64,000 bases of DNA from contig UBNE01000027.1 in NCBI GenBank assembly GCA_900466745.1, positions 62,001 through 126,000 on the forward strand, in the 5' to 3' direction. The position numbers and the translations under genes are program-made. The DNA comes from Hyphomicrobiales bacterium. GTDB lineage: Bacteria; Pseudomonadota; Alphaproteobacteria; Rhizobiales; Beijerinckiaceae. Positions 15,413 to 25,184 of the stretch are shown one piece after another (positions within the stretch are counted from its first letter, which is position 1; each line of letters starts with the position of its first letter). Below the pieces are notes generated by a model. The model had not been told where the DNA came from and did no database searches. It worked only from the letters and a program-made list of their open reading frames with translations.

Positions 15413-16249
15413 TCAGGCGGCGCCTTCCGGCGTCGTCGCCGGCAGCGGCGCCGGCGCCGCATGCTCGCGCTCGAGCTTGCGGTAGCGGGCGACGCTGAGC
15501 GGAATCAGCGCGAGATAGGCGACGACGACCAGCGTCAGCATCTCGAAGGTGTAGGCGAAGAGCAGGCCGGCGATCACCACTACCGCGACGAAGATCGGCA
15601 GCACCATGTCGCGCGGCACCCGCGCGCCCAGCGTCTTGCCGGCATAGCAGGGAATGCGCGAGATCGTCAGGAAGGCGATGAACAGGATGTAGAGCCCGAC
15701 GAAGGGGGCGCCGTATTCCTGCACCGGCAGGCCGACGGCATGGAGGTAGAGCGGCAGCATGGCGGTGATGGCGCCCGCCGGGGCCGGCATGCCGACGAAG
15801 AAGTTCTTCTGCCATTCGGGCCGGTCGGGATCGTCGATCATGACGTTGAAGCGCGCGAGCCGCAGCGCCATGGCGCAGGCCAGCGTCAGCACGATGATCC
15901 AGCCGAAGGACTTCAGGTCGTGCAGGATGAAGATCCACAGCACATAGCCGGTGGCCACGCCGAAATTGACGAAATCCGACAGCGAATCGAGCTCCGCGCC
16001 GAAGCGCGACGTGCCCTTCAGCATCCGCGCCAGCCGGCCGTCGACACCGTCGAGCGCGGCGGCGATCAGGATGCAGATCGTCGCGGTCTCGAGCTTGCCC
16101 TCGACCACGAGCCGCATCGCCGTCAGGCCGAGGCAGAGCGCCAGCAGCGTGACGAGGTTCGGCGCGATCAGCCGGAACGGGATCGACTTGAAGCGGGCGC
16201 GCTTCGGCTCGACGCGCTCGGGCTCGAAAGGAGGAAACAGGTCGCTCAT
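15413..16249 (-). CDS. pssA: CDP-diacylglycerol-serine O-phosphatidyltransferase
   Basis: Inner-membrane enzyme that joins CDP-diacylglycerol and serine to make phosphatidylserine. The 278-aa sequence has the CDP-alcohol phosphotransferase signature DGVDGRLARML...GAELDSLSD, with the expected aspartates and glycines (around 67-90), and about eight membrane helices. Psd, which decarboxylates its product to phosphatidylethanolamine, is encoded 154 bp upstream on the same strand, so the two make a phospholipid unit. Confidence 0.96.
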   Translation of the reverse strand: MSDLFPPFEPERVEPKRARFKSIPFRLIAPNLVTLLALCLGLTAMRLVVEGKLETATICILIAAALDGVDGRLARMLKGTSRFGAELDSLSDFVNFGVATGYVLWIFILHDLKSFGWIIVLTLACAMALRLARFNVMIDDPDRPEWQKNFFVGMPAPAGAITAMLPLYLHAVGLPVQEYGAPFVGLYILFIAFLTISRIPCYAGKTLGARVPRDMVLPIFVAVVVIAGLLFAYTFEMLTLVVVAYLALIPLSVARYRKLEREHAAPAPLPATTPEGAA

Positions 16250-16284
16250 GGCTGCCGAAATACGCGGTTTCGCAGTTCTAAGCT

Positions 16285-16321
16285 AGAGCACCGGCCCGAA
16301 AAGTCGAATCCGCTTTCCGGG
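16285..16321. repeat. AGAGCA-type palindromic element, copy 1
   Basis: AGAGCACCGG followed by the imperfect palindrome CCCGAAAAG (16295-16303) ... GCTTTCCGGG (16312-16321). Related copies lie at 51031-51079 and about 53293-53317 in this window. Elements of this kind are scattered through intergenic regions of Hyphomicrobiales genomes; function unknown. Confidence 0.6.
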
Positions 16322-16403
16322 CAAATACGCTGCGAAAACAAGGGTCTAGATCGCCAACCTGGCTTCGGCGCGAAGATCCCGCGCCGGCCGGTGCCCGGCC
16401 CGG

Positions 16404-17105
16404 TCAGATTCCGCGATAGCTGCGGGCGAGCGGCTCGTTGCCGGACAGGTCGGCCAGCACCGTCTCGCCGGCGATCGCCGTCTGTCCTTCGCCCACCAGC
16501 GGCACGACATGCGCCGGGAGATAGACATCCACCCGCGAGCCGAAGCGGATGAGGCCGAAACGCTCGCCCGTCGCCAGCGTGTCGCCCTCCTTGACGAAGG
16601 GCACGATCCGGCGCGCGATCAGCCCGGCGATCTGGACGACGCCGATCGGGCCGGACGCGGTCTCGATCGCCAGGGCGTTGCGCTCGTTGTCGTCGCTCGC
16701 CTTGTCGAGCTCGGCATTGAGGAAGAGGCCGGGCGTATAGGCCATCTTCAGGATGCGGCCGGGCACGGGCGCGCGGTTCACATGGCAGTCGAAGACGTTC
16801 ATGAAGATCGAGACGCGGGTCATCGGCTCGGCCGGCAGGTCGAGCTCCGGCGGCGGCATGGCCGAGGCGATCTGGCTGACGCGGCCGTCGGCCGGGGAGA
16901 TCACCAGCCCCTCCCGCTGCGGCGTGATGCGGACCGGGTCGCGGAAGAAATAGCAGATCCAGACGGTGACGATCGCGCCGATCCAGCCGAAGGGCGACCA
17001 GAGGTTGGCCAGGACGATGGTCGCCACCAGCCCGATCGCGATGAAGACATAGCCCTCCTTGTGGATGGGCACGATCACCTTGCGGACGGAATCGACGAGG
17101 GACAT
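16404..17105 (-). CDS. psd: Phosphatidylserine decarboxylase proenzyme (short form)
   Basis: Converts phosphatidylserine to phosphatidylethanolamine with a pyruvoyl cofactor made by self-cleavage. The 233-aa protein is the short form common in alphaproteobacteria. N-terminal membrane helices (about 20-55) precede the catalytic domain with [20 protein letters not shown] and the self-cleavage site G-S in [11 protein letters not shown]. The start MSLVDSVRK is the family N-terminus; the longer open frame upstream is not supported. It precedes pssA. Confidence 0.95.
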   Translation of the reverse strand: MSLVDSVRKVIVPIHKEGYVFIAIGLVATIVLANLWSPFGWIGAIVTVWICYFFRDPVRITPQREGLVISPADGRVSQIASAMPPPELDLPAEPMTRVSIFMNVFDCHVNRAPVPGRILKMAYTPGLFLNAELDKASDDNERNALAIETASGPIGVVQIAGLIARRIVPFVKEGDTLATGERFGLIRFGSRVDVYLPAHVVPLVGEGQTAIAGETVLADLSGNEPLARSYRGI

Positions 17106-17403
17106 GGACAGTTCCGCTGTTCGTGTGCGGCGCGAGGCGCGCGGGAATGGCTTGCCGCGATCCCGGAAACCGGCCACGGCGCAGCGCTGATTTAGGGCCT
17201 TCGCACGGCGAGGGAAAGAGCGGAAGGCGGCTGGGGCGGCCTTCCCCCCGGAATGGAGCGGCCGGGGGGCACGGAACCCGGGCGCCTCGCGCCGGTTCAC
17301 TGCATATCGCCGCGCCCGGGCGGGGGCGGCGAGGCCGCATTGTCCCGCCACAATCGGCTCCCCAGTTCAGGGGGCGACACCGGATCGCACAGAAAGGCCA
17401 GGA

Positions 17404-18774
17404 ATGACGATCGCCGCCAAGCCGGAGCATCTCGCCGCAACCGGAATCGCGCAGACCAGCCGCTCCCCGATCGGCCTGTTCGCCGCGATTCTGCGCAATC
17501 CGCTGACGGCGCTGCCGCCGGAGATCTTCCGCGAGAAGATGGTCCTGGCCGATGTCGGCGGGAAGCAGAGCCTCTATGTCTGCGATCCCCCGCTGATCCA
17601 GGAGGCGCTGGTGCGCCAGGCCGGGCATCTCAACAAGGGCGAGATCGTGCACAAGGTGCTGGGCCCGGCGCTCGGCGACGGCCTGCTGACGGCGGAAGGG
17701 GCGCATTGGCGCTGGCAGCGCCAATCGGTCGCAGCCGGCTTCCAGCACGAGAGGCTGCGCGGCTTCCTTCCGGCGATGCTCGCGGCTGCCGCCGATACGC
17801 GCTCGCGCTGGCTGGCCGATGGCGGCGACGCCCTCGACATCGGCCACGAGATGATGCGGACGACCTTCGCGATCATCGTCGAGACGATGCTGTCGGGCAG
17901 CGCCAATCTCGACGTGGCGAAGGTCGAGCGCAGCATCACCGACTATCTCGAGCCGACGAGCTTCGTCTTCGCCTACAGCCTGCTCGGCATGCCCGAATGG
18001 CTGCCCTATCCCGGCCGGTCCCGGGCGAGAGCCGCGACGGCCTATCTGCGCGAGAGCCTGGGAGAGCTCGTGGCGACGCGGCGCGGCGCCCCGACGCAGC
18101 GCGGCGACCTGCTCGACATGCTGCTCACGGCCAGCGACCCGGAAACCGGACGCGCCATGCAGGACGGCGAGATCGTCGACAATCTCCTGACCTTCATCAC
18201 CGCCGGGCACGAGACGACGGCGCTCGGCCTCGCCTGGACGCTGCATCTGCTGGCGCGGCATCGCGACATCGAGGAGCAGGTCGTGGCGGAGATCGCGGCG
18301 GTGACGGGCGGCGCGCCGCTGGCGCCCGAGCAGGTCATGGCCCTGCCCTTCACCAAGGCCGTGTTCCAGGAGGCGATGCGCCTCTACCCGCCGGCGCCGG
18401 TGATCACGCGGCAGGTCGAGAAGCCCTTCCAGCTCGGCGGGCTGATGCTGGGCGAAGGCAGCGTGATCTATGTGCCGATCCAGGCCGTGCACCGCCACGA
18501 AACGCTGTGGGAGGAGCCCGACCGCTTCGACCCGCGGCGCTTCCTTCCCGAGGCCGGCCGCTCCCGGCATCGCTATGCCTATCTGCCTTTCGGCGCCGGT
18601 CCGCGGATCTGCATCGGCAGCGCCTTCGCCACGATGGAAGCCGTCGCGATCCTGGCTTCGCTGCTGCCGGCCGTCCGGCTGGAGCCCTTGTCGACGCGGG
18701 CGCCCGAGCCTTCGCTCAAGGTCACGCTGCGGCCGCGCCGGCCGCTGCGCATGCGGCCCCGTCCGCGGCGCTGA
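17404..18774 (+). CDS. Cytochrome P450
   Basis: Haem monooxygenase of 456 aa, soluble, of the CYP102/CYP4-like bacterial type. The oxygen-binding I-helix motif is AGHETT (267-272), the ExxR motif is E323-A-M-R326, the PERF-like region is DRFDPRRF, and the haem loop FGAGPRICIG carries the axial cysteine C403. No ferredoxin or reductase gene is adjacent, so electrons must come from a partner encoded elsewhere. It stands alone between psd (divergent) and a small membrane protein (convergent). The substrate cannot be predicted. Confidence 0.94.
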   Translation: MTIAAKPEHLAATGIAQTSRSPIGLFAAILRNPLTALPPEIFREKMVLADVGGKQSLYVCDPPLIQEALVRQAGHLNKGEIVHKVLGPALGDGLLTAEGAHWRWQRQSVAAGFQHERLRGFLPAMLAAAADTRSRWLADGGDALDIGHEMMRTTFAIIVETMLSGSANLDVAKVERSITDYLEPTSFVFAYSLLGMPEWLPYPGRSRARAATAYLRESLGELVATRRGAPTQRGDLLDMLLTASDPETGRAMQDGEIVDNLLTFITAGHETTALGLAWTLHLLARHRDIEEQVVAEIAAVTGGAPLAPEQVMALPFTKAVFQEAMRLYPPAPVITRQVEKPFQLGGLMLGEGSVIYVPIQAVHRHETLWEEPDRFDPRRFLPEAGRSRHRYAYLPFGAGPRICIGSAFATMEAVAILASLLPAVRLEPLSTRAPEPSLKVTLRPRRPLRMRPRPRR

Positions 18775-18784
18775 GCGGCCCAGC

Positions 18785-19276
18785 TCAGCCGGCGAGACGG
18801 GGGACGCGCACGAAGCGGATGGCCGCCTGCCAGGTCAGGCCGGCGAAGATCAGGAAGAGGATGCCCTGCGCGAGCGCGAAGGGCGGCTCCGAGCCGGTCG
18901 GAGCCAGCGCGTGCAGCGCCGGCACCTTGAGGAAGAGCTGCACCACCAGAACGAACAAAAGCAGGTAGAAGGCGAGCACGGCCGCGATCGCATAGGTCCG
19001 TCGCCACGCCCCTTCGAGCAGCCTCCCATAGAGCGCGAAGCCGGCGACGACGATCAGCGCCAGCGAGATCGCCCCCACGATATGGGACGGCAGCAGGCCC
19101 GGCGCCGGAAGCCCGAAGCCGGTCGCGCTGGTCGCGAAGGCGGTCGAGAGGAAGACGCCGGTCCAGCCCGGCTTGGTGTGGCCGCGGAGCAGCCCGGCCG
19201 CCACCGGGAAACCGGCGACGATGGCGACCAGGCTCAGCCAGGTGTGGAAGCCAACCAGAGCCGTCGGGTCGAACAT
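18785..19276 (-). CDS. Conserved four/five-helix membrane protein
   Basis: A 163-aa integral membrane protein with about five hydrophobic segments (roughly 10-28, 42-55, 62-84, 95-112 and 133-150). Family not firmly recognised; the pattern resembles small uncharacterised membrane proteins of about 160 aa found widely in proteobacteria. It ends 10 bp from the convergent P450 gene and is 128 bp downstream of the ABC exporter gene, possibly in the same transcript. Confidence 0.7.
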   Translation of the reverse strand: MFDPTALVGFHTWLSLVAIVAGFPVAAGLLRGHTKPGWTGVFLSTAFATSATGFGLPAPGLLPSHIVGAISLALIVVAGFALYGRLLEGAWRRTYAIAAVLAFYLLLFVLVVQLFLKVPALHALAPTGSEPPFALAQGILFLIFAGLTWQAAIRFVRVPRLAG

Positions 19277-19404
19277 GGCGTCCCCCTGCGGCTCGCCGTC
19301 ACCTCATCGGCGGCGATCATGCCGGAAAACCGCCGCCCGCGCCACTCTGCGCCGGCCTCTCGCGCCTCCCCGCGAGCGGCGCCCGCACGGCTCCGGCCGG
19401 CCCG

Positions 19405-21315
19405 TCAGGACAGCGTGAGCCTGACGCTTTCGCCCTCCGCCGCCGTCGCGCGCTGGAGGGTGGCCTTGGCCTCGTCGACCTCGCGCTGGCGGTTCCACAT
19501 CGCGGCATAGACGCCGTTCGCGGCCAGCAATTCGCGATGGTGGCCGCGCTCGACGATGACGCCCTTGTCGAGCACGATGATCTCGTCGGCATTGACAACG
19601 GTGGAGAGCCGGTGCGCGATGACCAGCGTGGTGCGCCCTTCGCTGACCCGGTCGAGCGCGTCCTGGATCTCCTTCTCGGTGAAGGAATCGAGCGCCGAGG
19701 TCGCCTCGTCGAGCACCAGGATCGGCGGCCCCTTCAGGATGGTGCGGGCGATGGCGACGCGCTGCTTCTCGCCGCCCGAGAGTTTCAGGCCGCGCTCGCC
19801 GACCGAGGTGGCGTAGCCCTCGGGCAAGGTGCGGATGAAGCGGTCGATCTGGGCGAGGCGGGCGGCCTCCTCGACCTCCTCCATCGTCGCATCGGGGCGG
19901 CCGTAGCGGATATTGTACTCGATCGTGTCGTTGAACAGCACGGTATCCTGCGGGACCATGCCGATGGCGGCGCGCAGGCTCACCTGCTGGACGTCGGCGA
20001 TGGGCTGGCCGTCGATCAGGATGCGGCCCTTCTGCGGCTCGTAGAAGCGGAAGAGCAGGCGCGAGATCGTCGACTTGCCGGCGCCGGAGGGCCCGACGAT
20101 GGCGACGGTCCGGCCCGGCTCGACCCTGAAGGAGACGCCGCGCAGGATCGGCCGCTCCGGCACATAGGCGAAATGCACGTCCTCGAAGACGACCGCGCCG
20201 GCCGGGACCTGCAGGGGCCGGGCGCCCGGCTTGTCCTGGATCTCGGCGTCGCGGCCGATCAGGGCGAACATCTGGGCAATGTCGAGCGTCGCCTGCTTGA
20301 TCTCGCGATAGACGGTGCCCATGAAGTTCAGCGGCAGATAGAGCTGGATCAGCATCGAATTGATCAGGATAAGGTCGCCGACCGTGTTGGTCCCGGCCTG
20401 GAAGCCGCGCACCGCCATCACCATCGACAGCGTCAGGCCGGCCGCGAAGATCACGGCCTGGCCGAAATTCAGCCAGGCGAGCGAGGTGTAGGACTTGATC
20501 GAGTTGCGCTCGTAGAGCGCCATCGCTGTGTCGTAGCGCGCGGTCTCGCGGGCCTCGGCGCCGAAATACTTCACCGTCTCGTAGTTCAGGAGCGAATCGA
20601 TCGCCTTGGAATTGGCGTCGGTGTCGGATTCGTTCATGGCCGAGCGGATGGCGATCCGCCACTCGGTCGCCTTGATGGTATAGGTCATGTAGGCGACGAC
20701 CATCGCGACCAGCACGACGACATAGCGCCAGTCGAACAGGCCGAGCAGCACGGCGATGATCAGCACGACCTCGACGACGACGGGCACGAGCTGGTTGAGG
20801 CCGAGCCGGACCATCTCCTCGATGCCGTTGCGGCCGCGCTCCAGAACGCGCGTCAGGCCGCCGGTCTTGCGCTCGAGATGGAAGCGCAGCGAGAGATAAT
20901 GCAGGTGGCCGAAGGTCTGCAGCGCCAGCGTGCGGACCGCATGCATGAAGACCGGCGCGAAGATCGCGTCGCGCATCTGGACGAAGGCCGAGGAGCCGAC
21001 CCGCGCCAGCCCGTAGAGCACCGTCAGCGCCAGCGGCGCGCCGACCAGCCAGGGCAGCCAGTCCTGGACGCTGGAATGGGTCCCGGCCAGCGCGTCGGTG
21101 ATCCATTTGAAGGTGAAGGGCACGCCCATCAGGATCAGGCGCCCGATGATCATCAGGGCGAAGGCGGCGACGACGCGGGCGCGCAGATCCGACCGCCCGG
21201 CCGGCCAGAGATAGGGCCAGAGCGCGCGGAAGGTGGCGAAGAAGCCGGACCCCGGCTGGATCGTGACGGAGCGGGCAAGGCTCGGCGCCGGGGACGGCGC
21301 GGCAGGCACGGACAT
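19405..21315 (-). CDS. ATM1-type ABC exporter (fused permease-ATPase)
   Basis: Half-size ABC exporter of 636 aa resembling the Atm1/HMT1 family, which moves glutathione conjugates, metal-thiol complexes or Fe-S-related sulfur species. Six membrane helices (about 40-340) are followed by a nucleotide-binding domain with Walker A GPSGAGKS, signature LSGGEKQR, Walker B ILVLDEAT and H-loop IAHRLS. Membrane-domain segments such as LHYLSLRFHLERKTGGLTR and NYETVKYFGAE are hallmarks of Atm1. Start MSVPAAP. It should act as a homodimer in the inner membrane. Confidence 0.92.
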   Translation of the reverse strand: MSVPAAPSPAPSLARSVTIQPGSGFFATFRALWPYLWPAGRSDLRARVVAAFALMIIGRLILMGVPFTFKWITDALAGTHSSVQDWLPWLVGAPLALTVLYGLARVGSSAFVQMRDAIFAPVFMHAVRTLALQTFGHLHYLSLRFHLERKTGGLTRVLERGRNGIEEMVRLGLNQLVPVVVEVVLIIAVLLGLFDWRYVVVLVAMVVAYMTYTIKATEWRIAIRSAMNESDTDANSKAIDSLLNYETVKYFGAEARETARYDTAMALYERNSIKSYTSLAWLNFGQAVIFAAGLTLSMVMAVRGFQAGTNTVGDLILINSMLIQLYLPLNFMGTVYREIKQATLDIAQMFALIGRDAEIQDKPGARPLQVPAGAVVFEDVHFAYVPERPILRGVSFRVEPGRTVAIVGPSGAGKSTISRLLFRFYEPQKGRILIDGQPIADVQQVSLRAAIGMVPQDTVLFNDTIEYNIRYGRPDATMEEVEEAARLAQIDRFIRTLPEGYATSVGERGLKLSGGEKQRVAIARTILKGPPILVLDEATSALDSFTEKEIQDALDRVSEGRTTLVIAHRLSTVVNADEIIVLDKGVIVERGHHRELLAANGVYAAMWNRQREVDEAKATLQRATAAEGESVRLTLS

Positions 21316-21526
21316 TTTCAAGCGATTCCAGTGAACGCACCCATATAGGGGCAAATCGGCAACCATGCATGCAGCTCGTTGCAGGGGCGGCCTTGCACCC
21401 GCAGCGAGAGGGTGGAAGGGGCACGGCCTCCGGCAAGCTTGCGCCGCGGAGTTGCCTTGCTCTCGCCGAAGGGGGAGTGTCTCCTCGCAAAGAGCGCCCG
21501 ACGCTCGCAGACGGGGAGACACGACC

Positions 21527-21865
21527 ATGGCATTCCGCAAACTCGCCGCGATCGGCCTGGGACTGGGGGCTGTCCTCAGCCTTGCCCTGCCGGCCGCCGC
21601 GCAAGGCACGCGACCGCATCCGCAGATCACGATCAACAACCAGCGCAGCGTGCCCCTGAGCAGCTTCGAGATCGCCACGGCGGGCGACCAGCCTCGCCTC
21701 GTCGCGAAGCTCGCCAAGCCGCTGGCGCCCGGCAAAAGCATCGCGCTCAGGCTCAACAAGCCGCAGGGCTGCTCCTACACCGTGCAGGGCAGGTTCGAGG
21801 ACGACGCCACCAGCGACGCCGACATGGATCTGTGCAGGGACCGCGTCATCCGCCTGACGGAGTGA
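21527..21865 (+). CDS. Small secreted protein
   Basis: A 112-aa product with a clear Sec signal peptide (MAFRKLAAIGLGLGAVLSLALPAAAQG, cleavage after AAA/AQ near residue 25). The mature part is about 87 aa, probably beta-rich, with ITINNQRSVPLSSFEIAT and two cysteines (GCSYTV and DLCRDRV) that could form a disulfide. GGGGAG upstream supports the start. It is probably periplasmic. Family not recognised. Confidence 0.72.
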   Translation: MAFRKLAAIGLGLGAVLSLALPAAAQGTRPHPQITINNQRSVPLSSFEIATAGDQPRLVAKLAKPLAPGKSIALRLNKPQGCSYTVQGRFEDDATSDADMDLCRDRVIRLTE

Positions 21866-21926
21866 GATTCTAGCCGTCCCTCACGCCGTCGTCCCACACA
21901 AGTGGCGAAGCCGCGCCGATCCGGAT

Positions 21927-21963
21927 CCATGCCGGAGCGCATCCGGCCAAGGTTCCGGCATGG
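21927..21963. repeat. Intergenic palindrome
   Basis: CCATGCCGGA (21927-21936) and TCCGGCATGG (21954-21963) are a perfect 10-bp inverted repeat, followed by a second GCCCGGG/CCCGGG pair (21966-21992). It fills the gap between the secreted protein gene and the convergent cimA and may terminate or insulate both. It resembles the CCCGGAAT family seen elsewhere in the window. Confidence 0.55.
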
Positions 21964-22021
21964 AGCCCGGGTCTGCGCTTCGCTACGCCCGGGATGATCC
22001 GTGTTTGCGGCAAGGAGCTTT

Positions 22022-23620
22022 TCAAGCCGTCGCGCCGGCCCTGGCCAGCTTGTAGGTGATCGAGTCCACCAGCGCCTGGAAGGAAGCGTCGATGATGTTG
22101 GCGCTGACGCCGACCGTGGTCCAGCGCTCGCCGGTCTCGTCGCCGGATTCGATCAGCACGCGGGTGACGGCGTCGGTGCCGCCCTGGAAGATGCGGACCT
22201 TGTAGTCCAGCAGCCGCAGACCTTCGATCAGCGACTGGTAACGGCCGAGGTCCTTGCGCAGCGCGATATCGAGCGCGTTGACCGGGCCGCTGTCGCCTTC
22301 GGCCGCCGAGATCAGCACGTCGTCGCCGACCTGCACCTTCACGATCGCCTCGGAGAAGGTGACGAGCTCGCCCAGCGCGTTGTAGCGGCGCTCGACATTC
22401 ACGGCGAAGCGCTCGACGGAGAAGTATTCCGGCACCTCGCCGAGGATGCGCTTGACCAGCAGGAAGAAGGAGGCGTCGGCGCCCTCGAAGGCATAGCCCT
22501 GCGCCTCCTTCTCCTTGACCTCCTGCAGCACGCGGTTGAGGCGCGGATCGTCGCGGCCGAGCGTGACGCCGATGCGCTCCAGCTCGGCGACGAGATTCGA
22601 CTTGCCGCCCTGGTCGGAGATCAGGACCTTGCGGGTGTTGCCCGTGGCTTCCGGTGCGACATGCTCGTAGGTGCGCGGGTCCTTGAGCACGGCGGAGGCG
22701 TGGATGCCGGCCTTGGTGGCGAAGGCCGAGGCGCCGACGAAAGGCGCGTGGCGGTTCGGCGCCCGGTTCAGCATCTCGTCGAGGGCGCGCGAGACATGGG
22801 TCAATTCGGCGAGCTGGCCGTCGTCGACGCCGAGCGCGAAGCGGTCGCGATAGCGCTCCTTCAGTTTCAGCGCGCCGATCAGCGTGACGAGATTGGCGTT
22901 GCCGCAGCGCTCGCCGAGGCCGTTGAGCGTGCCCTGGATCTGGCGCGCGCCCGCCTCCACCGCCGCCAGCGAATTGGCGACGGCGCAGCCGCAATCGTCA
23001 TGGGCGTGGATGCCGAGATTGTCGCCCGGCACGGCCTTGGCGACCTCGCGGACGATGGCGCCGATCTCGTCGGGCAGCGTGCCGCCATTGGTGTCGCAGA
23101 GCACGACCCAGCGGGCGCCGGCCTCGTAGGCGGTGCGGGCGCAGGCGAGCGCGTAGTCGGGATTGGCCTTGTAGCCGTCGAAGAAATGCTCGCAATCGAG
23201 CATCACCTCGCGGCCGGCGGCCCTCGCCGCCGCAACGCTCTCGCGGATGCCGGCGAGATTATCCTCCAGCGAGATCTCCAGCGCGACATGGACATGGTAG
23301 TCCCAGGCCTTGGCGACGAAGACGATCGCATCGGCCTTCGCCTCCAGCAGCGCCGCGATGCCGGGGTCGTTGGCGGCCGAGCGCCCCGCCCGCTTGGTCA
23401 TGCCGAAGGCGGCGAACTTCGCCCGCCTGGTCGCCTTCCGCTCGAAGAAGGCGGTGTCGAGCGGGTTGGCGCCGGGATAGCCGCCCTCGACATAGTCGAC
23501 GCCGAGCCGGTCGAGCAGGCTCGCCACGGCGCGCTTGTCGTCGAGCGAGAAATCGACGCCGGTGGTCTGGGCGCCGTCGCGAAGCGTCGTGTCGAAGAGA
23601 TGGACGCGGGCGGCGCTCAC
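22022..23620 (-). CDS. cimA: Citramalate synthase
   Basis: Condenses pyruvate and acetyl-CoA to (R)-citramalate, the first step of the threonine-independent route to 2-oxobutyrate and isoleucine. The 532-aa protein has the LeuA-like TIM barrel (DTTLRDGAQTT at 10-20, metal ligands in GIHAHDDCG) and the C-terminal LeuA dimer/allosteric domain (about 400-532). A GTG start overlaps the stop of the 36-codon ORF upstream (GTGA), giving a coupled series with cysS. Homocitrate or isopropylmalate synthase is less likely given the length and motif context. Confidence 0.92.
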   Translation of the reverse strand: MSAARVHLFDTTLRDGAQTTGVDFSLDDKRAVASLLDRLGVDYVEGGYPGANPLDTAFFERKATRRAKFAAFGMTKRAGRSAANDPGIAALLEAKADAIVFVAKAWDYHVHVALEISLEDNLAGIRESVAAARAAGREVMLDCEHFFDGYKANPDYALACARTAYEAGARWVVLCDTNGGTLPDEIGAIVREVAKAVPGDNLGIHAHDDCGCAVANSLAAVEAGARQIQGTLNGLGERCGNANLVTLIGALKLKERYRDRFALGVDDGQLAELTHVSRALDEMLNRAPNRHAPFVGASAFATKAGIHASAVLKDPRTYEHVAPEATGNTRKVLISDQGGKSNLVAELERIGVTLGRDDPRLNRVLQEVKEKEAQGYAFEGADASFFLLVKRILGEVPEYFSVERFAVNVERRYNALGELVTFSEAIVKVQVGDDVLISAAEGDSGPVNALDIALRKDLGRYQSLIEGLRLLDYKVRIFQGGTDAVTRVLIESGDETGERWTTVGVSANIIDASFQALVDSITYKLARAGATA

Positions 23621-23727
23621 CGCCCGCCCCTCAGCTTGAAGCGGACGACGCGCGGCACGACCATCGCCAGCATGACGAGCTTGATGGCGAAGGAGAGCGA
23701 GCCGGCGGGGCGGATCTTCGGGCTCAT
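23617..23727 (-). CDS. 36-aa membrane peptide coupled between cysS and cimA
   Basis: A short ORF whose ATG overlaps the cysS stop (ATGA, 23724-23727) and whose TGA overlaps the cimA GTG (GTGA, 23617-23620). It encodes a basic N-terminus, a hydrophobic segment (about 12-28, [17 protein letters not shown]) and an arginine-rich end. Exact coupling on both sides argues that it is translated. It could be a small membrane protein, or a device that carries ribosomes from cysS to cimA. Family not recognised. Confidence 0.6.
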   Translation of the reverse strand: MSPKIRPAGSLSFAIKLVMLAMVVPRVVRFKLRGGR

Positions 23728-25184
23728 CGCTTGACCTCCCAGGTGGTCGTCGGCTCGCCGGTGGCGGGGTCCTTGCCGTCCTTGAGCGCGATGCCCATGG
23801 CGGCGAGTTCGTCCCGGATGCGGTCGGACTCGGCGAAGTTCCTCGCGCGGCGGGCGTCGAGGCGCGCGGCGATCAGGCGCTCGACCACGGGATCGACGGC
23901 AGCGGGCGCCGCGATCTGCGGCAGCGCGACCCCGAGAAGCTCGAGGCCGGCCAGCAGCGCCGGCAGATCGCCGGACTTGCGCAGGGCATGGAGCTCGGCC
24001 AGCACGCGCGCCGTGTTGAGATCGTCGGCCAGCGCATCGAGCAGTTCGGCCGAAGGCTCGGACGCCGTCGCGCCCTGCGCGACCTCCGCCCAGTCCTGCA
24101 GCATCTTCTCCGCCTCCTCCAGCGCCTTCACCGTCCAGTCGATCGGCTGGCGGTAATGCGTCTTGAGCATCGCGAGGCGCAGCACCGCGCCCGGCCATGA
24201 GCGGCCGCCGAAGCTCTCCGTCTCCAGCAGTTCGTGGATCGTGACGAAGTTGCCGAGCGACTTCGACATCTTCTCGCCTTCGACCTGCAGGAAGCCGTTA
24301 TGCATCCAGATATTGGCCATCAGCGGCTGCCCTTCCCCGCCACCGAGCGCGCAGCAGGACTGGGCGATCTCGTTCTCATGGTGCGGGAAGACGAGGTCGA
24401 TGCCGCCGCCATGGATGTCGAAGACGTTCTTCTGCGGATCGTCGCAGGCGAGCCCGCCGCCGAAGGGCGTGAGCAGCTTCGCCATCGACATGGCCGAGCA
24501 TTCGATGTGCCAGCCGGGACGGCCGGGCGTGGCGATGCCGGCCGGAGACGGCCAGCCGGGATCGATGCCGTCGCGGCTCGGCTTCCACAGCACGAAATCC
24601 ATCGGGTCGCGCTTATAGGGCGCGACGTCGACGCGGGCGCCGGCCAGCATCTCGTCGAGCGAGCGGCGCGCGAGCGTGCCGTATTTCGGCGCCCTGGCGA
24701 GATGCGCGACGGCCGGGACATGGAACAGCACATGCTCCTCGGCGACATAGGCGACGCCGCGCGCGATCAGGCGCTCGATGATCGCCTTCATCTCCGCGAT
24801 ATGCTCGGTGGCGCGCGGCTCGGTGGTCGGCCTGAGCGTGCCGAGCGCGTCGATATCGGCGTGGAACTGCGCGGTCGTCGCCTGCGTGACCCTGGCGATC
24901 GCCTCGTTCAGCGTCAGGCCGGGATAGTCGCGCGCGGCGCGGGCGTTGATCTTGTCGTCGACGTCGGTGAGGTTGCGGGCATAAGTGACGTGATCCGCGC
25001 CGTAGATGTGGCGCAGCAGCCGGTAGAGCACGTCGAAGACGACGACCGGGCGGGCATTGCCGATATGGGCGTAGTCGTAGACCGTCGGGCCGCAGACATA
25101 CATGCGCACATTCGACGGATCGATCGGCGCGAAGTCCTGCTTCGTCCGCGTCAGCGTGTTGTAGAGCCTCAGGGTCGGCGGCAT
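23724..25184 (-). CDS. cysS: Cysteinyl-tRNA synthetase
   Basis: Class I aminoacyl-tRNA synthetase of 486 aa charging tRNA-Cys. The zinc-binding cysteine region is [17 protein letters not shown], containing the HIGN version of HIGH; CysS ligands recur in HIECSAM and [18 protein letters not shown] is the KMSKS loop; the DALR-type C-terminal helical domain is present. The start MPPTLRLYN is the family N-terminus. It is the first gene of a coupled set with the 36-aa ORF and cimA. Confidence 0.97.
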   Translation of the reverse strand: MPPTLRLYNTLTRTKQDFAPIDPSNVRMYVCGPTVYDYAHIGNARPVVVFDVLYRLLRHIYGADHVTYARNLTDVDDKINARAARDYPGLTLNEAIARVTQATTAQFHADIDALGTLRPTTEPRATEHIAEMKAIIERLIARGVAYVAEEHVLFHVPAVAHLARAPKYGTLARRSLDEMLAGARVDVAPYKRDPMDFVLWKPSRDGIDPGWPSPAGIATPGRPGWHIECSAMSMAKLLTPFGGGLACDDPQKNVFDIHGGGIDLVFPHHENEIAQSCCALGGGEGQPLMANIWMHNGFLQVEGEKMSKSLGNFVTIHELLETESFGGRSWPGAVLRLAMLKTHYRQPIDWTVKALEEAEKMLQDWAEVAQGATASEPSAELLDALADDLNTARVLAELHALRKSGDLPALLAGLELLGVALPQIAAPAAVDPVVERLIAARLDARRARNFAESDRIRDELAAMGIALKDGKDPATGEPTTTWEVKR

